Source of the DNA: an uncultured Gammaproteobacteria bacterium
Lineage (GTDB): Bacteria; Pseudomonadota; Gammaproteobacteria; Arenicellales; Poriferihabitantaceae
DNA: 7,943 nucleotides
Direction of reading: 5' to 3'
Assembly (NCBI GenBank): GCA_938021685.1
Contig: CALIFM010000169.1
Span: 1-7,943, forward strand
The position numbers and the translations under genes were made by a program. How positions within the stretch are numbered: the first letter of the stretch is position 1; each line of letters begins with the position of its first letter. The notes under the pieces were generated by a model. It had not been told where the DNA came from. It searched no databases and saw only the letters and a program-made list of their open reading frames with translations. Positions 1-4,988 of the stretch are shown piece after piece.

Positions 1-18
1 TTCTGGTTCTGGTTCTGG
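1..18. repeat. Hexanucleotide tandem repeat in tolA
   Basis: Three perfect TTCTGG units lie on the plus strand (CCAGAA on the coding strand), followed by a diverged fourth copy, TTTCGG. Each unit adds one Pro-Glu pair to TolA, so a change in copy number would stay in frame. The array may continue beyond the window edge. Confidence 0.8.
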
Positions 19-198
19 TTTCGGCTCCGGCAGTTCATTCAGTACAAAGGCTTGCATCGGCTGCGCTCCGGCAGGCTTAGATTTCTTGGTTAAATTCAAA
101 TTTAAGCCGATCAAAGCAAACAATAAAGCATGCACTACCAGCGCCAAAATAAACGCACGCGCATTGCCACTAAAGTCATTTAATCGATTCTTAAGCAT
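1..198 (-). CDS. tolA: TolA, N-terminal part (cut by window edge)
   Basis: These are the first 66 codons of a TolA-type envelope protein, beginning with MLKNRLNDFS and running off the left edge. TolA is anchored in the inner membrane by one helix, spans the periplasm, and links the TolQR proton-driven motor to TolB/Pal at the outer membrane. A hydrophobic segment covers about residues 15-35, with a His at position 23 matching the TM histidine of the TolA/TonB family. The Ser normally four residues earlier is Ala19. The stretch from about residue 47 (QPMQAFVLNE) matches the short conserved segment after the TolA helix. It is followed by a Pro-Glu repeat (PEPKPEPEPE) that continues past the edge. 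The gene starts 39 nt after tolR. No convincing Shine-Dalgarno sequence precedes the ATG, so translation may depend on tolR. The alternative, a TonB-like protein, is less likely because tolQR sit immediately upstream. Confidence 0.9.
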   Translation of the reverse strand, partial: MLKNRLNDFSGNARAFILALVVHALLFALIGLNLNLTKKSKPAGAQPMQAFVLNELPEPKPEPEPE

Positions 199-237
199 GC
201 TAGTCGCACTTAATATATTACAAAGTGCGTGCGATCT

Positions 238-660
238 TTATTGCTCAGGCGCATTAGTCACCAAGCCAACCTTCTCAACACCTGCCGCTTGCAACAGTAC
301 CATCCCATCCACTACCTCACCGTAATTAACGGCATTATCACCACGCACCATGAACGGGGTTTTGGGTTCTTTTTGCAAAATAATCGCTGCTTGACGCTTA
401 ATTTCAGCAGCCGACTCAATCGGCTCTTCGCCGTCATTCAAATAATAGCGTCCCTCTTTATCCACTGTCAGCACAAACGGCTCTAGCTCAAGATCTTCTG
501 TTGGAGCAGCATCGGCCGACGGCAATTCCACATCCACGCCGGTGCTCAACAATGGTGCCGTCACCATAAAAATAACCAGCAGTACCAACATCACATCGAT
601 ATAAGGCACAACATTGATCTCACTTACCAAACTTTTTTTTCGTCGACTTCTTAGACTCAT
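238..660 (-). CDS. tolR: TolR, proton-channel subunit of the Tol-Pal motor
   Basis: TolR (140 aa, near the usual length of about 142) is the ExbD-family partner of TolQ. With TolQ it harvests the proton motive force to energise TolA during cell constriction. A basic cytoplasmic N-terminus (residues 1-10) leads into the family signature SEINVVPYIDVMLVLLVIF. The single membrane helix spans about residues 18-38, with the essential protonatable Asp at position 22 (Asp23 in E. coli). The periplasmic domain follows, including RGDNAVNYGEVVDGM at 107-121, which resembles the conserved ExbD/TolR C-terminal fold. The ATG overlaps the tolQ stop as ATGA, so translation is probably coupled to tolQ. Codons 7-10 contain a run of eight A residues. 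The identification is secure from sequence and context. Confidence 0.98.
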   Translation of the reverse strand: MSLRSRRKKSLVSEINVVPYIDVMLVLLVIFMVTAPLLSTGVDVELPSADAAPTEDLELEPFVLTVDKEGRYYLNDGEEPIESAAEIKRQAAIILQKEPKTPFMVRGDNAVNYGEVVDGMVLLQAAGVEKVGLVTNAPEQ

Positions 661-1349
661 TTTTCGCTGTCTCGCTGCGTCACCACTTGGCGGTTCACAA
701 TACTCAAGAACTCTTCCATAAAGATTTCATAGCGCGAACCTAGTCTCTCTGCAGTCGTGGCCAAACGGTTATAGGCAATCACCGCCGGAATCGCAGCAAA
801 TAAACCCATCGCCGTAGCGATCAGCGCTTCCGAAATGCCCGGCGCCACCGTTGCAATCGTCACTTGTTTCATTGCACCTAAGGAGCGAAACGAATTCATA
901 ATGCCCCACACTGTGCCGAACAAGCCCACATACGGCGCAGTAGAACCCACCGTAGCTAAAAATGGTAAATGGTGTTCCAGCTCGTCTATCTCACGATTAA
1001 GCACCACACGCATCGCACGGTGCACGCCGTCAATAATCTCTGTTCGACCCAAGTTAGGTTTTTTCGCCAAACGTAAATATTCGCGGTAACCCGCCACAAA
1101 AATAGCGGACATGCCCTCAGACTGCTGATTTTGGCTGCCCCATGTGTGGTGCAAGCGATTCATATCGCCTACCGACCAAAAATCATCCTCAAACTCATCA
1201 GCGCTTTTATCAAGGCGTTTGAGTTGCGATGATTTTTTAAAGATCAAAGTCCATGAAATGACGGACGCAAGTAGTAATAAGAACATCACCAGCTGCACAA
1301 TGAAACTGGCGTTTAAAATCAGCCCGATTATCGAAGAATGTGGATCCAT
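657..1349 (-). CDS. tolQ: TolQ, inner-membrane motor subunit
   Basis: TolQ (230 aa, full length) is the MotA/ExbB-family subunit that surrounds TolR and forms the proton path of the Tol-Pal motor. Three hydrophobic segments are visible: about residues 8-36, 131-153 and 165-194, with a large polar loop (about 38-128) between the first two. The conserved GLFGTVWGIM block (142-151) and the APGISEALIATA block (169-180) are intact. They carry Thr146 and Thr179, which correspond to the channel-lining Thr145 and Thr178 of E. coli TolQ. The ATG lies 15 nt after ybgC. An AAGG that overlaps the ybgC stop is 13 nt from the ATG, a rather long spacing, so coupling to ybgC translation is plausible. TolR follows with a 4-nt overlap. 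Confidence 0.98.
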   Translation of the reverse strand: MDPHSSIIGLILNASFIVQLVMFLLLLASVISWTLIFKKSSQLKRLDKSADEFEDDFWSVGDMNRLHHTWGSQNQQSEGMSAIFVAGYREYLRLAKKPNLGRTEIIDGVHRAMRVVLNREIDELEHHLPFLATVGSTAPYVGLFGTVWGIMNSFRSLGAMKQVTIATVAPGISEALIATAMGLFAAIPAVIAYNRLATTAERLGSRYEIFMEEFLSIVNRQVVTQRDSEK

Positions 1350-1364
1350 TGCTAATTGATTACC

Positions 1365-1784
1365 TTAGTTAATTGCGTTTTGAATTAAAGGGTGAGCCGT
1401 CAGCGCGCTTGGCACAGCAACGGGTTTAAAAGTATCTGCGTTCACGGTCACTAAGTTAAGGTTCCCCACTACCAGTTCCTCATCGTTGCGCAGCACGGTT
1501 TGTTTTAAAGTCATCGATACGCGTTTAATGTTAGTCACCTGCGCTGTTACGCTCAGTTCGTCATCTAACTTAGCGGTAGCTTTGTAGTGCAAATCCAAGG
1601 ACGCCACTACAAACACGCAGCCATCACGCTGTTTAATCACACCGATCGGCTGCCCCATTGAGCGCAGCCATTCATTGCGCGCGCGCTCCATATAGCGTAG
1701 ATAATTTGCATGATAGACCACCCCACCTGCATCGGTGTCTTCATAATAAATACGCACAGGCCAAGCGAACACGTTGTGATCCAT
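1365..1784 (-). CDS. ybgC: YbgC, hotdog-fold acyl-CoA thioesterase
   Basis: YbgC (139 aa) is a cytoplasmic hotdog-fold thioesterase of the 4-hydroxybenzoyl-CoA thioesterase/YbgC group. E. coli YbgC hydrolyses acyl-CoAs and is linked to phospholipid metabolism; it is not needed for the Tol motor itself although it is encoded with it. The active-site block YYEDTDAGGVVYHANYL occupies residues 13-29, with Tyr14, Asp18 and His25 all in the expected places. The start aligns directly with E. coli YbgC (MxxxxFxWPVRxYYEDTDAGG). No Shine-Dalgarno sequence is visible in the 12 nt before the ATG, which read GCAATTATAGTA. The 79-nt gap after ruvB leaves room for a tol-operon promoter, but I see none that is convincing. 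The gene is the usual first member of the tol-pal cluster. Confidence 0.97.
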   Translation of the reverse strand: MDHNVFAWPVRIYYEDTDAGGVVYHANYLRYMERARNEWLRSMGQPIGVIKQRDGCVFVVASLDLHYKATAKLDDELSVTAQVTNIKRVSMTLKQTVLRNDEELVVGNLNLVTVNADTFKPVAVPSALTAHPLIQNAIN

Positions 1785-1863
1785 TACTATAATTGCTGGC
1801 CGACTTTACAAAACAACCAATGAACTGCTGATTAACCACCCGAAAGTTGGCATGTACACTGAC
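1785..1863 (-). other. ruvB-ybgC intergenic gap
   Basis: This 79-nt spacer divides the ruv genes from the tol genes. No rho-independent terminator is visible, so read-through from ruvB is likely. On the coding strand, AATTATAGTA directly precedes the ybgC ATG and TTGTTT lies upstream of it. That resembles a promoter, but the -10-like hexamer is too close to the ATG for an ordinary transcript, so I do not call one. Confidence 0.3.
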
Positions 1864-2919
1864 TTAGTTTGACGCACCAAACAAGCCTGCTTGAGGCTGA
1901 TGTGCGGCAGGTGGATTCAGGCCTAAATGTTGCCAAGTGGCGCGTGTGGCCATACGCCCACGCGGAGTGCGCATCATAAAGCCTTGTTGAATTAAATAAG
2001 GTTCGATCACGTCTTCAATCGTGCCGCGCTCTTCGCCAATGGCAGCCGCTAGGCTTTCTACACCTACGGGACCACCATCAAATTTTTCAATCAAAGCCAG
2101 CAGCAAATTGCGGTCAAGGCCATCCATACCATGGCGATCCACTTCCAGCATGTCCAACGCTTGGCAGGCAATATCAGCGGTGATAGTACCATCACCTTTT
2201 ACTTGAGCATAATCACGCACGCGACGCAGCAAACGATTTGCAATGCGCGGCGTGCCGCGTGATCGAGCTGCCACTTCAGCTACACCCTTATCATCAGCGG
2301 CAATGCCCATAATACCAGCTGAGCGTTTAACGATGCTAGCTAACTCCTTAGCGTTATAAAACTCAAGGCGCTGCACAATGCCAAAGCGGTCACGCAGCGG
2401 CGAAGTGAGCAGGCCAGCACGGGTAGTAGCACCGATCAAAGTGAACGGCGGTAAATTAAGTTGAATTGAACGCGCAGCAGGCCCTTCACCAATCACGATA
2501 TCGAGCTGATAGTCCTCCATCGCAGGATATAAAATTTCTTCAATCGCTGGGCTAAGGCGATGGATTTCATCCACAAACAACACGTCGTTGTCTTCCAAGT
2601 TGGTCAGCATCGCCGCGAGATCACCTGCCTTTTCAATGACCGGCCCAGAAGTTTGTCGCAGGGTTGAGCCCATTTCAGCAGCAAGGATATTCGCCAAAGT
2701 GGTTTTACCCAAACCCGGCGGGCCAAACAACAACACATGATCCAGTGCTTCGCCACGCCCACGTGCCGCCTGAATAAAAATAGAAAGTTGATCCTTAAGC
2801 TTATCTTGCCCCACAAACTGCGCTAAGTCAGGCGGCCGCAAGCTGCGGTCTAGCGCTTGTTCATTAAGGCTATCTTGCTCGGCTAAGCCAGAAATTAACG
2901 GATCGTGTTCACTTTGCAT
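1864..2919 (-). CDS. ruvB: RuvB, Holliday-junction branch-migration AAA+ ATPase
   Basis: RuvB (351 aa; E. coli 336) forms hexameric rings on either side of RuvA and pumps DNA through the Holliday junction using ATP. Walker A GPPGLGKTT is at 66-74, Walker B VLFVDEIH at 113-120, sensor 1 GATTR at 163-167, and the arginine-finger segment SPLRDRFG at 173-180. The sensor 2 region RGTPRIANRLLRR (221-233) leads into the C-terminal winged helix with GEERGTIEDVIEPYLIQQGF (295-314). The frame stays open upstream to about 2961. I chose the ATG at 2919 (MQSEHDPLISG) because it aligns with the E. coli start MIEADRLISAG. The C-terminal tail (about 335-351, with HQPQAGLFG) extends past the E. coli end. A TATAAT lies only 9 nt before the ATG. 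No CTG-N10-CAG LexA-type box was seen upstream. Confidence 0.98.
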   Translation of the reverse strand: MQSEHDPLISGLAEQDSLNEQALDRSLRPPDLAQFVGQDKLKDQLSIFIQAARGRGEALDHVLLFGPPGLGKTTLANILAAEMGSTLRQTSGPVIEKAGDLAAMLTNLEDNDVLFVDEIHRLSPAIEEILYPAMEDYQLDIVIGEGPAARSIQLNLPPFTLIGATTRAGLLTSPLRDRFGIVQRLEFYNAKELASIVKRSAGIMGIAADDKGVAEVAARSRGTPRIANRLLRRVRDYAQVKGDGTITADIACQALDMLEVDRHGMDGLDRNLLLALIEKFDGGPVGVESLAAAIGEERGTIEDVIEPYLIQQGFMMRTPRGRMATRATWQHLGLNPPAAHQPQAGLFGASN

Positions 2920-2928
2920 GGCGCGCCT

Positions 2929-2934
2929 ATTATA
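2929..2934 (-). promoter_or_regulatory. Candidate ruvB -10 box
   Basis: The coding strand reads TATAAT, then AGGCGCGCC, then the ruvB ATG. A weak -35 candidate (CTTTCA) lies 18 nt upstream. If used, transcription would start within 2-3 nt of the ATG, giving an almost leaderless ruvB transcript. Only the -10 hexamer is strong. Confidence 0.4.
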
Positions 2935-2961
2935 GACCTTTAAGCACGACTCTGAAAGCAA

Positions 2962-2981
2962 TAGACCAAAAGAATGGTCCA
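2962..2981 (-). other. Stem-loop in the ruvA-ruvB gap
   Basis: TGGACCA and TGGTCTA on the coding strand form a 7-bp arm pair (six Watson-Crick pairs and one G-U in RNA) with a 6-nt loop, TTCTTT. Direct copies of TGAAAGC (plus strand, 2953-2959 and 2984-2990) flank it. No U-tract follows, so it is not a canonical terminator. It could be an RNA processing or pausing element or a protein site; its function is unknown. Confidence 0.45.
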
Positions 2982-3003
2982 GATGAAAGCTTAGCTCAGC
3001 AAC

Positions 3004-3600
3004 CTATTTTGATGACAACGCCTTAAGTGCACCACGAATAATCATCTCACTCGGCATATCGTCTACCTCAGGCAAAGCACGCACAACCTTAGACGCCTCA
3101 GCTGGCTTATAACCCAGCGCAATCAACGCACTAATCGCATCACCACTGGCGCTTGCAGCTGGTATTTTTCCAGCCGACTGATCACTGGCCGATGCTTGCG
3201 GCAAACGATCACGCATTTCTACAATCAGTCGCTCAGCTGTTTTGCGACCAATGCCCGGCACGCTGACAATAGCAGCCACATCTTCGTTTTGCACACACGC
3301 AGCAAACTCATCAGCCGAAAAAGTAGATAAAATAGCCAAAGCCACCCGTGGACCGACACCGTTTACTTTGAGCAAAGCACGAAACAAGGCACGCTCGGAT
3401 AAGCTAGCAAAACCATAAAGCAAATGGGCGTCGTCACGCACCACCATGTGCACATGCAAAGCCACGCTGCTTTCATTTTGCTCACTCAGCGCATAAAAGG
3501 TATTCATCGAGGCTTCTAATTCATAGCCTACATTATTCACATCCAGCAACAGCCATGGCGGCTCTTTACTAATGATACTGCCTTTAAGATAACCAATCAT
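3004..3600 (-). CDS. ruvA: RuvA, Holliday-junction recognition subunit
   Basis: RuvA (198 aa; E. coli 203) binds four-way junctions as a tetramer and loads RuvB. The N-terminal OB-fold domain begins MIGYLKGSI and runs to about residue 64. The two helix-hairpin-helix motifs show VNGVGP (79-84) and VPGIGR (114-119), followed by KTAERLIVEMRDRL. A flexible Ala/Ser-rich linker (about 134-153) leads to the C-terminal RuvB-binding domain, which contains ALIALGYKPAEASK (158-171). The acidic pin that separates strands at the crossover is Asp56-Asp57 where E. coli has Glu55-Asp56, a conservative change. The start is fixed by AGGGA 8 nt before the ATG. That Shine-Dalgarno sequence overlaps the ruvC stop codon (TAGGGA), suggesting translational coupling with ruvC. 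Confidence 0.98.
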   Translation of the reverse strand: MIGYLKGSIISKEPPWLLLDVNNVGYELEASMNTFYALSEQNESSVALHVHMVVRDDAHLLYGFASLSERALFRALLKVNGVGPRVALAILSTFSADEFAACVQNEDVAAIVSVPGIGRKTAERLIVEMRDRLPQASASDQSAGKIPAASASGDAISALIALGYKPAEASKVVRALPEVDDMPSEMIIRGALKALSSK

Positions 3601-3608
3601 GATAAATT

Positions 3609-3613
3609 TCCCT
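3609..3613 (-). promoter_or_regulatory. ruvA ribosome binding site overlapping the ruvC stop
   Basis: AGGGA on the coding strand sits 8 nt before the ruvA ATG and shares its first two bases (AG) with the TAG stop of ruvC. A ribosome terminating on ruvC would end directly on the ruvA initiation signal. Confidence 0.75.
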
Positions 3614-4112
3614 AGGCGCGACGGGTTCCGCGCGATAGTTTCTGCTGCATTTGCGCGCTATGCAAATGACAAATAGCACAGGCTAAAGCATCAGCTGCAT
3701 CCGATTGCGGGGTTTTAGTCAAACCCAGCAGCACTCGCACCATGTGCTGCACTTGCGTTTTGGCCGCCCCACCCGTGCCGACCACCGCTTGTTTGATTTG
3801 TTTGGCGCTGTATTCCGTCACTGGCACACCTGCGACTACCGCAGCACAGACCGCGCTGCCGCGCGCATGGCCTAAAGTCAGGGCCGCTTTCGCATTGGTG
3901 GCCATAAACACCTGCTCAACTGCCACCACATCCGGCTTAGTTTCTTTAATCATGGCCGTCACAGCATGATGAATCGCGCCTAAGCGCTGTGATAACTCGC
4001 CATCGCCTAAACGTACGGTTTGGCTTTGAACACCAACTAAATCAGAGCCCTGTAATTCGACCACACCCAAACCTGTGATGCGCGAACCTGGATCGATACC
4101 AAGAACTCGCAT
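3612..4112 (-). CDS. ruvC: RuvC, Holliday-junction resolvase
   Basis: RuvC (166 aa; E. coli 173) is the dimeric endonuclease that cuts Holliday junctions symmetrically after RuvAB branch migration. All four catalytic acidic residues are present at the E. coli positions: Asp7 in MRVLGIDPGSRITG, Glu66 in VAVEQVF, and Asp138 and Asp141 in SDAADALA. The RNase H-like core is intact. The C-terminus is short and basic (KLSRGTRRA). The start is fixed by the conserved first residues. Ribosome binding looks weak, with only GAG about 9 nt before the ATG. The gene follows yebC by 71 nt and is joined to ruvA by an 11-nt gap. In E. coli, yebC-ruvC also sit together but ruvAB is separately transcribed. Confidence 0.98.
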   Translation of the reverse strand: MRVLGIDPGSRITGLGVVELQGSDLVGVQSQTVRLGDGELSQRLGAIHHAVTAMIKETKPDVVAVEQVFMATNAKAALTLGHARGSAVCAAVVAGVPVTEYSAKQIKQAVVGTGGAAKTQVQHMVRVLLGLTKTPQSDAADALACAICHLHSAQMQQKLSRGTRRA

Positions 4113-4183
4113 ACTAGAAGCTCAAGAGATGAAAGGGAGGCGCTTTGCATTGCAAAACCTTTAAAAATGCGCTTGAATAAATC
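4113..4183 (-). other. yebC-ruvC intergenic gap with small palindrome
   Basis: This 71-nt spacer contains a perfect 13-nt inverted repeat, TTTGCATTGCAAA, at 4144-4156. GCGC occurs on both sides (4140-4143 reads GCGC only in part, and the TGCGC at 4168-4172 is complete), so several alternative pairings exist. The central spacing is too short for a good RNA hairpin, which fits a protein-binding site better. No promoter or terminator is convincing. Confidence 0.3.
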
Positions 4184-4909
4184 CTAAGCACTTTCTGGAA
4201 AAGATGCATTGGTAAACACGTTTTGCACGTCGTCCAGCTCTTCTAATGCATCGATCAGGCGCTGTACTTTCTCAGCTTGCTCTGCATCAAGCTCTACATC
4301 CACCGAGGCACGCTGCACGATCTCGTCCATCTCCGGCTCAAAACCCGCTGCTTTTAAGCCATCAAGCACCATAAAATAATCACCAAAGGCAGTAATGACT
4401 TCGGTCATGCCGTCTTCAGTTTCGATATCTTCGGCGCCTGCTTCCAGCGCTGCTTCCATGATCGCATCCTCGTCTACATCTGAAAACACAATCGAACCTT
4501 GCTTGGTAAACATATAAGCCACTGAGCCATCAGTACCCAAATTGCCACCCGCTTTGGTGAAAGCATGGCGCACTTCCGCCACAGTACGGTTACGGTTGTC
4601 AGTAGCGCATTCAACCAGCACCGCCACGCCATCCGTGCCGTAACCTTCATACAACACTTCTTCAATCACTTGGCCATCGAGATCACCCGTGCCACGCGCA
4701 ATCGCACGATCAATAGTGTCACGCGTCATATTGGCGCCTAATGCCTTATCCACCGCTGTTCGCAAACGCGGATTAGCATCGGCCTCACCGCCGCCCACAC
4801 GCGCCGCCACTGTGATCTCACGGATCAGTTTGGTGAAAATTTTACCGCGTTTGGCATCTTGCGCCGCCTTGCGGTGCTTGATGTTTGCCCATTTGCTATG
4901 ACCTGCCAT
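4184..4909 (-). CDS. yebC: YebC/PmpR family protein
   Basis: This is a full-length YebC/TACO1 family protein (241 aa). It opens with the family signature MAGHSKWANIKHRKAAQDAK, followed by KIFTKLIREI (23-32). Family blocks such as YEGYGTDGVAVLVECATDNRNRT (87-109, central part) and GGNLGTDGSVAYMF (121-134) are intact, and an acidic C-terminal part ends in VFTNASFPESA. Family members were long described as DNA-binding regulators; PmpR of Pseudomonas represses quorum-sensing genes. More recent work points to a translation role at proline-rich stretches. The sequence alone cannot decide between them. It lies between aspS (79 nt) and ruvC (71 nt), its usual place. Ribosome binding is weak (GTAAGAAC before the ATG). 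A TATAAT 30 nt upstream could give it its own promoter. Confidence 0.97.
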   Translation of the reverse strand: MAGHSKWANIKHRKAAQDAKRGKIFTKLIREITVAARVGGGEADANPRLRTAVDKALGANMTRDTIDRAIARGTGDLDGQVIEEVLYEGYGTDGVAVLVECATDNRNRTVAEVRHAFTKAGGNLGTDGSVAYMFTKQGSIVFSDVDEDAIMEAALEAGAEDIETEDGMTEVITAFGDYFMVLDGLKAAGFEPEMDEIVQRASVDVELDAEQAEKVQRLIDALEELDDVQNVFTNASFPESA

Positions 4910-4939
4910 GTTCTTACGCTATCTTATTGGATCAATTCT

Positions 4940-4945
4940 ATTATA
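4940..4945 (-). promoter_or_regulatory. Candidate yebC-ruvCAB -10 box
   Basis: TATAAT on the coding strand lies 30 nt before the yebC ATG in the aspS-yebC gap. No good -35 hexamer lies 16-18 nt upstream (AGTGTC, CAGTGT or GCAGTG), so the promoter is tentative. It would allow yebC and the ruv genes to be transcribed independently of aspS. Confidence 0.35.
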
Positions 4946-4988
4946 GTCTGTGTGCCGTATTGACACTGCGGTAAATTCTAGCCCCATT

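Noticed and set aside
211..220. Palindrome TAATATATTA in the tolR-tolA gap
   Set aside because: It is short and pure A/T in an A/T-rich spacer; chance is the simplest explanation.
229..486. Open plus-strand frames opposite tolR, tolQ, ruvB, ruvC, yebC and aspS
   Set aside because: They lie antisense to strongly conserved genes, have no recognisable domains, and their compositions look like reverse-strand readings of those genes.
2920..2961. Longer ruvB with 14 extra N-terminal residues
   Set aside because: The extension begins with an unsupported start, is unlike RuvB N-termini, and covers the TATAAT. The ATG at 2919 aligns with E. coli RuvB.
2920..3003. SOS (LexA) box upstream of ruvB or the other ruv genes
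   Set aside because: I searched the gaps before yebC, ruvC and ruvB for CTG-N10-CAG and found none. An SOS promoter further away cannot be excluded.
4960..4965. TTGACA on the plus strand as a promoter -35 box
   Set aside because: No -10 hexamer lies at the right distance, and no plus-strand gene lies downstream.
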